DNA of 64,000 bases, from NCBI GenBank assembly GCA_015178975.1, contig WHVD01000014.1, positions 992,001 through 1,056,000 of the forward strand, in the 5' to 3' direction. The notes under the pieces are model-generated. The model was not told where the DNA came from, did not search any database, and was given only the letters and a program-made list of their open reading frames with translations. This DNA is from Hysterangium stoloniferum (lineage: Eukaryota; Basidiomycota; Agaricomycetes; Hysterangiales; Hysterangiaceae). The translations under genes and the position numbers were made by a program. Below are positions 47,566-58,400 of this stretch, in pieces; within the stretch, counting starts at the first letter, position 1, and every line of letters starts with the position of its first letter.

Positions 47566-48395
47566 TGTCAAGAGCAGAAACTGACAGATGTCGGTAGACC
47601 GACGGGGACCGAATGGAAGGACTTGGCTTCAGCTTATGTGCTGTGCCCTCACAAGTTACCGTCAGGTGTCCTTAAATCTCGGGTGGGCAGAAACTCATCC
47701 TGTCAAGTAAACGTCTCGGTAAACTACCGATTGGAAACCGAAGGATAAGTTGAGGGTTGGGCTGAGGAGTCGGAGACCAAGAGTCAGAGACTGAGAGTCG
47801 GAGATTAGAGGTTGAAGTCGTAAATGTAGGTTGAATCGTAAATCGGATGGAGTCAGAATGTGGTGGTTGTGAATAGATAATGGAGTCAGAAATTAGAGGG
47901 GTATCTAAGTCGATATAAGTTGATATTCTAAGTTGATATTCTGATTGTCCAATAACTACATTTACAGCGGGTTTATATATGAGTTGTCAGCATCTAGAAA
48001 CTACTAACTAAGGGAAGAGCGGAAACACTATTTGACAAATAGACTTGACTAGAAACCGGAAGGTTACGATAAGATCGGAAGCTGAGATTTAGCCGAGAGC
48101 AGGATTACGAGAAAAGGGAATAGTCCATGGGCTACAAATATATATGGGCATATGTGAAACATAGAGTAAAATGGATCATCATAATGAAAGGGGACTTATC
48201 AAAGCATAACCAGATGGTATGAGTATATTTTGACAGGGGCGTAAATGGGGTTTGATCGCCGTGAAGGTATACATCAGTGTCAGTGTTCCGAAGGTTTCCG
48301 AAATGATGACTTGATCAATAACTTGGAACATCAAAAGACTGTAGTATTCTCGGGGACCATCGGGTTGCAACATGGGTTACGACACAGTCGTAACA
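47566..48395 (-). repeat. Solo LTR-B with CAGCA target duplication
   Basis: 830 bp; ends TGTCAAGAGCAG and GTCGTAACA; CAGCA at 47,561-47,565 and 48,396-48,400. Inserted in the transposase gene. Shared hairpin box (CAGC-ACATAA-GCTG) on the minus strand at about 47,625-47,655. Confidence 0.92.
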
Positions 48396-49500
48396 CAGCA
48401 CCCATTACACAGCCTGACAGTGTATGAGCACCTTGCTCGTTCATATTGATCTTGCTTTACACATTTCAGAAGAAATATTTCAAACCTTCAAGGACATGTG
48501 GATTCAAAAATATGAACTGCAATGATGAGTCTTGCATCTGCAGGACCACTGCCCGACTTTGAGGGCACATTGGATATTATTCGAAAAGATGGTAAGAAAG
48601 CTGCAGGTATGTTACTAATTTATAATTTCTTCACATAGTCAACTTGCACATTTTTTTCAGATTGGCTAAGAGACAAGGAAGCAGCAAATGGGTTTGCTCT
48701 GGCTGCAATATATCAACCAGCCAGCAAAATACTGCTTGAAGTCTGGAGAGCGTCACCCATGACTTCAAATGAAAATGAGCAAGCACATTGCAATGTAAAT
48801 CATGATAGTGTAAAGCTTACAACACTGACTGGTATCATGTGAGGAATGAAGTATGATGCTTGCCATATGTCTGATCTCAATTTGTTGCAGAGTTATGGCA
48901 TTCACACCCGAGATCAGCAGGACTACTGCCAGTCAACACGCACCATCATACGAAGTGGTAAGTAACTAGCTATTCCAATTATATCATCACACAGCCCTAC
49001 TTCTGTCTAGGTGTGGTGCAGCAGCATACAGTTGCAGCAAATGATAAGGAGCTGGGTGGTGCTTACCAACTATACAGCAATCTAAGACCACAGCACAATC
49101 CCAAATCAACTCATTGAAACAAGTGCTGGAGGCTGGAACTGATTTCCAAAAGGTCGTGAAGAAATTGCATAAGACTGAGGAACGAATTCACAAAGTACAT
49201 TCTACATTACAGGGATTACAAGGTAAAAGCTCTGGATCAGTACCCATACTGGAGTTGAAGCACCCCAATGATATTTTCTTTTGGCACAAACAATGTTTTG
49301 CTGCTAATTCCTCATTGACAGGCCACTCTGCATCTCAACCAGATGTATGCACAGTCAAAGGAGTGCTTCATACATCATGGTCACCACATCATACTCTTCC
49401 ACTTTCCCAACCCATACAATCCTCATATACATCACATTTGGACCCTCCAATGCTGTCTCAAAGGAATCCACATCCTATCTTCAACCCCCATGAACTTTGA

Positions 49501-50258
49501 GTGTCAATGCAGCCAGCATACTTGGATAACAATAATCTTGAAACACATCAACCCATGAATACATATGATACACGATTTCCGACTCATCAGGTCCACCACA
49601 CACAGCCTTCAGGTCAGCTGTCCTCCCTTCACCAATATAGCACAGGACTCCACAATCCACCCAACCCTTGAGCTCATTCATGTGCAGATGCCTCAATTTA
49701 TAGTCTGTGATCCTGAGTGAATACCCAATCCTACCCACCAGCCCCAAACACTGATATTGCACTGAAGACACATGCCATTGCCAATGTATCATGCAATTGC
49801 GATTGATGGCATTTCGACATTCATGGTGGGTATGCCTAGAGATTTGAGGTAACTGGTTCTTGCATGCTTGGAAAGTGTGTTATATATAAATTACATTACA
49901 TCATTCTAATGCGTGGATAAAATACTGTCATTTATTCAATGATTACACCAATATTACAACTTGCTGGACCAAAGATTTTCTCCTTTCCCCAGGACTCCTC
50001 CTTGCCCACGCACAATGCTCGTGTGGATGAATTCTGGGATTTGCATAGGAGGATAACCCAAAACTTTAAAAGTTATTTATCCACTAAAGTATATATATTT
50101 ATATTGTTTGTTGTAAAATTAATATTTAATCAAATTCAGTTGATTAGGTATCACTCTGAAGAATGCAAAAATATTAATATTTATCCTATATCTGACAAAA
50201 TTTAGTCAAACAATGATCTGTAGATTATTCTTTTGGAATAAATTGCACAATGGGGATT
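49501..50258. other. Transposase 3' flank and AT-rich spacer
   Basis: 49,500-49,700 on the plus strand still reads His/Gln/Thr-rich in one frame (THQPMNTYDTRFPTHQVHHT) and probably belongs to the transposase C-terminus; the opposite strand is open over 49,481-49,792 but is likely a shadow. 49,850-50,258 shows nothing. Confidence 0.45.
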
Positions 50259-51067
50259 TGTTACGACTGGAAATCCCACTGGACTCCGGGCACTAACTTA
50301 TATGCACCCGCACCCTATACGCACCCATTTTCAGTTTACTGGAATTCCCACTGGACTCTATACATCAGACTTGTCTATGTTCGTCTTCGTTACATTGTGT
50401 TTCAGTCACCGGAAAACCCAGTGGACTCCATCTCTGTCTATATCCGACCTCATCCCACGTGTTAGTCACTGGACCCTGCTTGTAAAACCCATCACCCCTC
50501 TAACAGAGCCCCATTCCCGTTTTAGTCAAATGACCTGTCATGATTCGGACTCCGCTCCTGCTCCATTTCCTGTTATGGTTTATGATTTGTCACTATTCAG
50601 ACTCTGCTCCATTCCATCCCAACACCAAATTGGTGTTTACTATTCCTGTTTTATGTTTTGCTCATTTCGTTTCATCATTACTGGATTTGGTATGACATTC
50701 ACTCCACGGTCTATTTAAACTGGCAGATGTTGTACATACAATCCAGTCAGAAAATTGGCTTAGATTCCCCCCAGTAATTTAATACATTTTCTGCTCTAAA
50801 CTCCTACTTGAATTACACCGCTCACACTAGTCGGAGCCCACGGGCTCCGACACATCTATCTCTCTTACCTATCTCGACTCATGACCCATGACCTCTGACC
50901 CATGACCCCTCAACCCACGACCCCCGCCTGGACTCCCCAGGATTCCCATCTGCCTGTCTGAAATTGGACAACACGATCTAGCGAGGGCACAGCCTATAAG
51001 CTGAAGCCAAGTCCTACTGGATATTCTGCAGGTTTCTCCGGAGACCTGCTGTGTACGTACCCTAACA
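50259..51067 (+). repeat. Solo LTR-A with GGATT target duplication
   Basis: 809 bp, TGTTACGACTGG ... CCCTAACA; GGATT at 50,254-50,258 and 51,068-51,072. Shared hairpin box at about 50,985-51,017. Confidence 0.95.
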
Positions 51068-51072
51068 GGATT

Positions 51073-51490
51073 GGTACCTCAGATAGTTCTGGTTAACTCT
51101 CTAAACCAACTAAATTTAAATTATATGAAATATATTTGAAAGTTGCTTGTATGCAAGAGAATACATCATAACCCAAAGATTAAGTCATAACCCAAATAAT
51201 CTAGGTTAACCCAAATAATCTAGGTTAACCCAAATAATCTAGGTTAACCCAAATAATCTTGTGTAACCATGTCATTTGTGTGTATTTTAAAAGGGCATGC
51301 ATATTTTAAAGATAAAATTTCAGGTAATTAAATATAAACTCATAGAATAAGTTGTCATGGCCAGAGGAAGTAGTCTCACTTAAAAATATGAGGATTATTT
51401 AGTAAAATTTTGTATATTCAATAAAGTGTGACCATCCTCCTACCCAATGTATATATATACTCAATAATACTACTCAATGCAGTACACAGG
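51073..51490 (-). repeat. Copia-relic-like segment, inverted relative to 9,430-9,870
   Basis: The plus strand here is the approximate reverse complement of 9,430-9,870 of the copia relic (TTCTGGTTAACTCTC and CATAACCCAAAGATTAAGTC correspond to its inverse). Non-coding. Includes a 19 bp minisatellite absent as an array from the other copy. Confidence 0.6.
51189..51264. repeat. 19 bp minisatellite, four units
   Basis: Unit AACCCAAATAATCTAGGTT; three good units and a fourth that decays at its end. Confidence 0.92.
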
Positions 51491-51536
51491 AGCAAAATTT
51501 AGATTGCACATTCAGATTTTCTGAGTAAATCTTTTA

Positions 51537-52570
51537 TTGACACATTCTACAATGACTGGCTGCTCAACTCCACAACAAAAGTACTGTAGAACAAATGTCA
51601 AAGGCAACTCTGTGGCCAATACTGAACGACTCAAACAAGCCTCGAAAAGAAAGCATGGTATGGCAAGTAATGGCTCTAATGGGTATGATGGATATATCCG
51701 GCATGGAAAGGAATGGTTGAAGGAATTGGTTGAAGGCTCTAAATTGGAAAGCACATTAGAGAATCCAAGAGGTTGTCCCGACAGCCTGGAAGGGGTGAAG
51801 TGGACTATGGCAGATTTGGCCCATGCATTTGATATCAAACCAAATTGAGCATCCCCATGGGCACTGGCCAGTTTTATTAGCTGGAAGTGCTTTGAAATAA
51901 TCTGGGGAAGTCAACAGGAGATGGTGCCCATGCTGCATTCAAGAAATATTGGGATAATTTGCAAGTTTAACTATTTGTTATTTTTGGGTTGGACTGTGCT
52001 CACTAATGGATCCCTGATCCCTCTCCCTCCAGAGACAGTGAAGGTCTTTATCAAGGTCCATGGAGGTGGGATGAATCTTCTAACACTGCAGTTGGAAATC
52101 CAGCAACTGCATCAGATGTAATGGACACCATTCATACTGCAAGCAAAAAACATGGTGAAGAAGGAATTCAAACACACTCAGGGGCCATGAGCTTGAGTTA
52201 TATGGAGCATATTTTTAAGTGGTCACAGAGTGTCTTTCCAGTATCCTTTCCTCTGCATCATGCAACCAAACTCTCTTTGAAAGAGTGGCAAATGTTATAC
52301 AAGTATCTGGGTTGGTATGCATTATCTGCCACTGTATGGACTGTCTGGACCAGGTGTGCAATTAATTATTCAATATTAATACAGCATGTATACCATTGTA
52401 AACTGGTTTTGTGGCATCTAAAATAGGAATTTTGAGACTGTGAAGTTGAAGTGGAAGCATCTCACATTTGGATGTGTGACAGAAGGATACCACACTGGAA
52501 ATTATCTTTTGTTGAGAGGAAGAACTGGCAGAGTAAGCTTAACAATGAGGTGGATTTGCAAGGTATGTAC
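51537..52570 (+). pseudogene. Tyrosine-recombinase-like (Crypton-type) fragment
   Basis: Plus strand. First block (about 100 aa) reads RLKQASKRKHGMASNGSNGY then GYIRHGKEWLKELV, like the N-terminal SAM-like region of a family I know from mushroom genomes whose full members end in a tyrosine-recombinase core (R...HCFRRGG). Then, in other frames, HAAFKKYWDNL, QGPWRWDESSNTAVGNPATA, THSGAMSLSYMEHIFKWSQ and, after an intron-like gap, NFETVKLKWKHLTFGCVTE and HWKLSFVERKNWQSKLNNE. The order fits the family, but the reading changes frame several times and the C-terminal catalytic part is missing, so the gene is dead. Assignment to Cryptons is inference. Confidence 0.55.
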
Positions 52571-52798
52571 ACAGTCAAAGATATTTTGAGAAATTGACAC
52601 AAAGTGCATAGGACATATATAGGAGGGTGTTTATAATTACTATAATATCAAATATTTATTAATAAAAGCCTTATTTTTACAAAACTCCATCTTTAAATAG
52701 TGACATATCCTCTGAGAGTATTATATTGTTAACCACCAATCATAAGAAACAATTCTTCATATTACATCCTAAATAATTCAGAGTCAATTAATAGAACC
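52571..52798. other. Spacer
   Basis: AT-rich 3' flank of the recombinase-like fragment; the missing catalytic core is not here. Confidence 0.4.
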
Positions 52799-53054
52799 TG
52801 TAAGCCTGGCGCCCCAGTCTTACTCATTGTCCTTTTGTTCCACTCCTTTGTTCTCATTGTCCTTTTGTTCCACTCCCTTGTTCCACTCCCTTTGTTCTAC
52901 CACGTGATCATAGCATATAAAGCCTAGGTAGTTTTCCTTCTCTTACCTTACCGTACGCTGTAACATCCTGTATCTCGTCTCAGTTCTAGACAATACAACG
53001 TGGTCCTGTCAACTCGTGTGACCGCCAGTGATCCCAATTGACGACGGGATTACA
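52799..53054 (+). repeat. Small solo LTR-F with GAACC target duplication
   Basis: 256 bp, TGTAAGCCTGGCGCC ... GACGGGATTACA; GAACC at 52,794-52,798 and 53,055-53,059. Contains a short direct repeat CATTGTCCTTTTGTTCCACT (52,828 and 52,857) and a TATAAAG at about 52,916. Family partner at 27,870-28,085. Confidence 0.92.
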
Positions 53055-53059
53055 GAACC

Positions 53060-53640
53060 TATTGTATATAGTTTTCCAAGTTATGTAAATACTTGCTAAT
53101 ACTTTTGTTGTTAATTTGTTTTTTAAAAACTAAAGTGTAGTTATTTTCAAGTAAAATATATGAGATGTCATTGGACATTTTTCATCCTATGGCCTTCTTT
53201 ATTAAGTGAAACCACCTATATATCTAGGTATGTTGAATCAAGTAGAAATCTGTTTAGATTGACAGATCTATTCCAAAGTAATACATATGTATTTAGAGGT
53301 GCCAATGATATACATATGCATGGAATGGACTATCTAAAAGTATCTATTTTTTAAAAGCATTAGTGTTTCAAACTACTAATTTTTTTTATTGTCTACCCAT
53401 GTCCAGAAAGATTCTTTAGTTTGTAATGTACGAGAGAGTTTAAAACTTTTTGAAAGTTTTAAAAACCAAATTATATTTAAATCACATCCCAGGTGTTTAA
53501 ATGACTTTTAGAGTATATTAGAATTTGGTATACTTAATAATTTTCAGATATCCTCCATATGAAATATATCCACAGCCTGAACTACCATCTGTTGATATGG
53601 ATCAGCACATGTGCAACTGGATTAGTTTTCAATCACATGT
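53060..53640. other. Spacer
   Basis: AT-rich, no gene or repeat recognised. Confidence 0.45.
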
Positions 53641-54387
53641 TGTTACGACTGTGTTGCAACCGTGTTGCAACCTAATGGTCCCCAAGGATATTACCATCGA
53701 CTGATGTTTCAAGTTATCAATCAAGTCATCGCATCAGAAACCGTCAGTTTCCTGACACTGATATATGCCTTCACAGCGATCAAACCCCATTTACCCCCCT
53801 GTCAAGTTATACTCGTACTATCTGGTTATGCTTTGATACATCCCTTTATTATGATGATCCATTCTACTCTATGTTTCACATATGCCTGTATATACTTGTA
53901 ACCTGTGGACTATTTTCTTTTCTCGTAATTCTGCTCTTGGTTAATTCACAGCCTCCAAACTTATTGTAACCTTCCGGTTCCTAGTCAAGTTTATTTGTCA
54001 ATAATGTTTCCGCTCTTTCCTTAGTTAGTATTTTCTAGATACCAATAACTTGTATATAGACCCGCTGTAATTGTAGCTACTAGGTAATCAGAATATCAAC
54101 TCAGAACACCCACATACATCTCTATAAGCCTTTCACTAAGTACACTCCCCACCTCTGCGTGCACTTGCCCACCCTTGGCCTCTGACCCCTTGGCCTGACA
54201 CCTGGCCTATCCTTCATTTCCGATCAGTAACTCACCGTGAGGAATTCAATAGGACTAGTCTTCACCCACCCGAAATTTAAGGACACCCGACAGTAACTTG
54301 CGAGGGTGCAGCATATAAGCTGAAGCCAAGACCTTCTGATCGGTCCCCGTCAGCCTACTGACATTAGTCAGTTTTCTGTTTTTAACA
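53641..54387 (+). repeat. 5' LTR-B of Ty3 copy 3
   Basis: 747 bp, TGTTACGACTGTGTTG ... GTTTTTAACA. Shared hairpin box at about 54,302-54,333, 54 bp before the end. It links the LTR-B family to a Ty3/gypsy Gag. Confidence 0.9.
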
Positions 54388-54424
54388 GTATATTCTGATT
54401 TCACACTCGCATTTTCTGTCAATC

Positions 54425-55660
54425 ATGCCTCCAAGGAAGAAGGATGCTAAGCCAAGTGGCGAAGCAGAATCTTCCACTCTCAAATCTCCATTCCTGTATA
54501 CAGCCCAAGCTACTCTGAAAACCCCACAACCAGAAGCCTCCGAAGAATCCTGCTTTATGGAAATTACTGGTGATGCTGAAGAAGTTACCAAAGCCACCGA
54601 ACCTGAAGCACCTGAAGAGGTTAACAATCAGTCAGCTCTGGGACCTGAACCCGAGGATAATGACCAGTTCTTACCTCAGGCTAGTGGTCCTAGAAAGTCC
54701 ACAAAACAAAAATCGGATTTTCCAAAACATGGGAATTGTTCTCAGGTACCTTAGGTTCCCTTAATGATTTCCTTAAGAACAATACCAAGGAAAAGGAACC
54801 TGGGCAAACCCACATCAATAAACTCGAACCATTTACCGGCTCAAACCCAAAGAAACTACTGACATTTTTTATGCAATATCAATTCAATTTTTGGGACCAA
54901 CCAGCTGCTTTTGCAACAGATGACTGAAAGGTAACCTTTGCACTCTCTTACCTCAAGGACTCCACAGCAGCCTGGTTTGAACCCACATTTTCTGGCCTCA
55001 CTTCTGAAGATCCCAATTGGCTTCATGATTGGGACACTTTTGTTGAGGAACTCAAAACAAACTTTGGCCCCTACAACCAAACCGGCAATGCCGAGACTGT
55101 GCTTTCTAATCTCAAAATGAAAGACACCCAACACATCACCAACTACATTGTCCAGTTCAACAACCTCGCCGCACATTGCGACTGGGGCAATTTGGCCCTC
55201 CATTACCAGTTTTACTCCAGCCTCCCGTCTCACCTCAAAGATGAAGTTTCCAAAGGAGAGACTGGCAAACCGAAGACTCTCCCCCTCATGCGTCTAAAGG
55301 TCCAAAACACGGATGCCCAATACTGGGAATGACGCTCAGAAATCAGTCACGAAAACCCATCAGACAAAAAATCATCAGACAACAAGAATGCCAACAAGTC
55401 TGGGAATCAAAACACCAACAATACTGGCAACTTGAACTCTGATAAGAAGTCTGACAACAAAGGTTCTAATGACAAAAGAGGCAAGGGCAAACAGTCAAAT
55501 AAGTCTCAAGACAAGGACAAACCTGACCTAACTGGCAAACTCGGCTCCAACGGCAAGCTCCTACCACAAGAAAAGCAATGCCAAATGGACAACAATCTTT
55601 GTTTGCTGTGTGCAGATCCCAGACACCAAGTTGCCACATGCCCAAAGGCCACAAAAGCCC
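54425..55660 (+). pseudogene. Gag of Ty3 copy 3
   Basis: Starts MPPRKKDAKPSGEAESSTLK; acidic N-terminus, capsid-like IVQFNNLAAHCDWGNLALHY, a Lys/Asn/Ser-rich stretch and a zinc knuckle (CLLCADPRHQVATC). Fossil. Confidence 0.85.
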
Positions 55661-55931
55661 AATTGGCCAATAAAGTTGATGAAGCCACTGGTCACTTCAC
55701 AACCCCGGTGGCCGAACCAATCGCAGATTTGGAAGGTGTTCCAGAAAAATACCATGAATTTGCAGATGTCTTCAGTAAACAAAAAGCTGATCGACTTGCC
55801 CCTAACAGGCCCTACAATTTGAAAATTGATATTGAAGAAGGTTCACATCTGCCCTTAGGCCCGGTTTATCCTCTCTTGCAGTCTGAATTATCAGCTATCT
55901 GAGATTTCTTGGATGAACACTTGGCCATACA

Positions 55932-56255
55932 CACCCTATTACAATGGAATCCAAAGTCAGTCCAATGTACAGAAAAATGATCTTGCCCATGACGCCAACA
56001 TCAACAAATCACACATAAACACATCTGCAAGTATCCATAGTCAGCGATAAAATTATAGATTAGAATATGCACTGAGGAAGGAGGAGGATTTGTACTTTCC
56101 TTGAGGGTGTGCCCCAGTTGGCATTTATAATATTGAACATTGTTTTGTCAAACTTCAAGTTGTACTGATGGTCTCTTGCAATTATATTCTAAATATTGTA
56201 TATTTTATATATTTTTTACATTTTGCCCAGGGTGCAACTAAGTGTGGGAAGGTAA
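55932..56255. other. Spacer
   Basis: No gene. Ends with GGTAA, the target duplication of the following TRIM. Confidence 0.45.
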
Positions 56256-57392
56256 TATTAGAAGTCATAGTGTTCCACATCGTCGACACTCAGCTAATTG
56301 TGTACTATACAGTAGCTTAGTCATCAGTTGTATTCTAGTTAAGGGCTTTGTCACCCCTTCACCCACATGAAAACCCATCTTATATTCTTACAGGTTATGG
56401 GCCCCACCAGTTGCCTCTAATTTGCTTATCTACTGCTGGTATATCTAAGCTACACCCCTTTGTCATTGTCAACATTGCTGCTCCTATTTTGAAAATTTTT
56501 GTCAGTGCAATGAGAGGTGAACTTACAAAGTGCAGTATTGGGACTAGTAAAGATACTGTGGAGTGGCAGTGGTATATGGAGCATGGTTTATTGGGAATGG
56601 ACTCACAGATCATTGTACATCAAATGTGATGTTCCAAGCACATTCATGGGTTTTATGAAGACAACTGTTTTCGGCTTCGAGTTCTGCAAACTGACTTTTT
56701 CAAGTAGGCTTGTTGTCCCATGAGTGGCCAAGTTGAATTATTTTATGTTATTTGTGTGGATTAGGAGTTTTGAGGAGGGCTCTGAGGTCTGGCATCAGAA
56801 ATCCGGGAGGTTAGGAGAATGTGTACTAGGAGTTCTGAGCCAGAGGCACAATTCAACACTAATGTAGCGGATGTGTGGTCTGGGAGGTTGAGGGAATGCG
56901 TACTAGAAGCAAGGGATGCTCTGAGGTACATACAATTCAATGCCAAATGTACCAGACAATTTTTGCATCTAGTGGGTGCAGTGGATTTTTTGTTTTCAAT
57001 TTTTGGATGGATTTTTGGACAGATCTTGCATCTAGTGGGCACAGCGCAGTGGGTTTCGCGACTTTTTCGAATGGATTTTGCGTCTAGTGGGCACAGTGGG
57101 TAGTTTCAAGATTTTCAGATGGATTTTCAGACAGATTTTTTGGACGGATTTTGCACCAAGTGGGCGCATTTTCTTTTTTGTGTTAAAAGGATGTTTAATT
57201 TTTGCCTGGTATGTATGGATCTACTATGGGCTCTCAATGACATGCAAAGTGGGCGTGTTAGAAGTCATAGTGTTGCACATCATCGACGCTTGGCTAATTG
57301 TGTACTATACAGTAGCTTAGTCATCGGTTGTATTCTAGTTAAGGGCTTTGTCACCCCTTCACCCGCATGAAAACCTGTCTTATATTCTTACA
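56256..57392 (+). mobile_element. TRIM: miniature LTR element, 1,137 bp
   Basis: Terminal direct repeats 56,256-56,392 and 57,256-57,392 (137 bp each, exactly 1,000 bp apart, few differences), flanked by GGTAA at 56,251-56,255 and 57,393-57,397. No gag or pol. The internal part has short frames of unclear origin (56,393-56,629) and a degenerate tandem repeat (about 56,960-57,170). A purine-rich GCAAAGTGGGCG precedes the right repeat, where a purine tract would be. Non-autonomous; it would need a partner element. A solo copy of its LTR lies at 28,641-28,747. Confidence 0.9.
56960..57170 (+). repeat. Degenerate tandem repeat inside the TRIM
   Basis: Four to five copies of a unit containing GATTTTGCGTCTAGTGGGCA with variable spacers (TTTGGATGGATTTTTGGACA and similar). 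Confidence 0.75.
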
Positions 57393-57397
57393 GGTAA

Positions 57398-57526
57398 TAC
57401 CTAATCGGGAATACGGGTGCGGGTATCGCAGGGGAGCTGAGTGCCTGGAGTATCCCATGAGGGAGGCGATGAACACGGAGGCAAAAAAGGTGGCCAAAAG
57501 CGGCTTAAAATTGACAAACTAAATAA
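57398..57526. other. Short spacer
   Basis: One frame reads AMNTEAKKVAKSGLKL, too short to judge. Confidence 0.3.
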
Positions 57527-57816
57527 CTACTTTCCTTAATTATCAATTTGCTGAGAAATGTCGTTTCTTTCAAGGTTAATTATTGAGTTTTTACTCTACA
57601 ACTTCGTGAAGTTGAATGTAGACTGTATAATTGTATATGCGTAGATGGAGCAGTGAGAGCTCAATCTAGTGGTGTTCGTCTTAAATCTCACGGTATTTCA
57701 TTTCTCATAATATTCTTTACAACTATCAGGTGCAAATTGCACAGTAAGAGTATATTATCCTTGTGTGCTGCTACCCCTTGATGAGGTAAACAGTAAAATC
57801 TATTTAACATTCATCA
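57527..57816. repeat. Dispersed 295 bp repeat, copy 2
   Basis: Same orientation as 34,771-35,067 and nearly identical; see that entry. Confidence 0.9.
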
Positions 57817-58400
57817 GGAAAATGTTTTCTGTCCTTATATACCTTAAATGCACTTGAAAAATGTTTAAGTAGAATTAAGGAAAATTTTGGTAAGGTTGAC
57901 CTGGCTTGCAGCAAGGACTTTGGATCTTAAAACTACCTTGAAACACCCTGGAATGCCACTTACCCCAAGGAAATAGATGTGGATATAAGGAGAGTTCCTA
58001 CTGCTAAATGGATCTGTGCCACCAATAAGGAAAATACCTTATGGCCAAAGGGTGAATAAGGAAGATACCTTACTGCCAAGGATAGAATAAGAGAGGGTAC
58101 CTTACTCCAAGGGAGCATAAGGAAGATGCCTTCTGACCAAAAGGTGAATAACAATGATATTAATGATGTTTCATAATTTATTTTTCATTCACTTAACACT
58201 ACAACCATGCCTAATATAAATACGACTTCAGAGATGGCTGCCAGTGATACTCAACCTAAATAACCATTGTACTACTAGGTAACTGCACCAATGCCAATAG
58301 TGATGCCGCTAGTGGTAATGGTGCCAGGTCTTTTTGGATTAACAGAAAGTTTCATAATGTAGTGCGTGTATTGTTCAAAGACCTACCATGTGTCAAATAT
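57817..58400. other. Spacer with a ~31 bp degenerate tandem repeat
   Basis: 58,025-58,150 has four copies of a unit like AATAAGGAAGATACCTTACT plus GCCAAGGGTG. No gene. Confidence 0.6.

Larger units (their letters stand above)
44684..49500 (+). pseudogene. DDE transposase of an Agaricomycete DNA transposon, split by two LTRs
   Basis: Plus-strand coding blocks with short introns. Start MSLTSKQVKAVKKARQILED at 44,684, continuing after LTR-E at 45,386; then TGVIVEFPEAAAVLKGSVAH (about 45,590), a C-G-K-C segment (45,860), VFMKTLAFYCSLREHGC (45,945), CPVQFEFYYPYDLTRSPYIL (46,567), PSLANADYTHHLINNLRHTY (46,845), SIDTSFKRLHNWQEFEIEAW (47,145), IHGVGWDSIMADSDRGQAVG (47,390), then after LTR-B NGFALAAIYQPASKILLEVW (48,690) and NENEQAHCNVNHD (48,770), and a low-complexity Pro/His-rich C-terminus. 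D in IDTSF, D in MADSD and E in NENEQ are the probable catalytic triad. Broken by both LTRs and by some frame changes (for example near 46,818). I know this as a multi-copy protein family of mushroom genomes; its superfamily name is uncertain (MULE-like or KDZ-like). Confidence 0.7.
53641..55931 (+). mobile_element. Ty3/gypsy copy 3, truncated fossil with LTR-B
   Basis: 5' LTR-B at 53,641-54,387, leader, Gag from 54,425, zinc knuckle near 55,590-55,640 and a final piece (55,660-55,931, PEKYHEFADVFSKQKADRLA) that aligns with the protease-RT junction of copy 2. The sequence then stops matching. No RT, integrase or 3' LTR. Broken, with several breaks; fossil. Its Gag is homologous to that of the LTR-A element although the LTRs differ. 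Confidence 0.88.

Noticed and set aside
49481-49792. Minus-strand 103-residue frame as a gene
   Set aside because: The plus strand continues the low-complexity tail of the transposase here, so the minus frame is probably its shadow.
51537-52570. Starship captain (DUF3435) gene
   Set aside because: Those are described from Pezizomycotina; the blocks here fit a basidiomycete family better and no cargo borders are visible.
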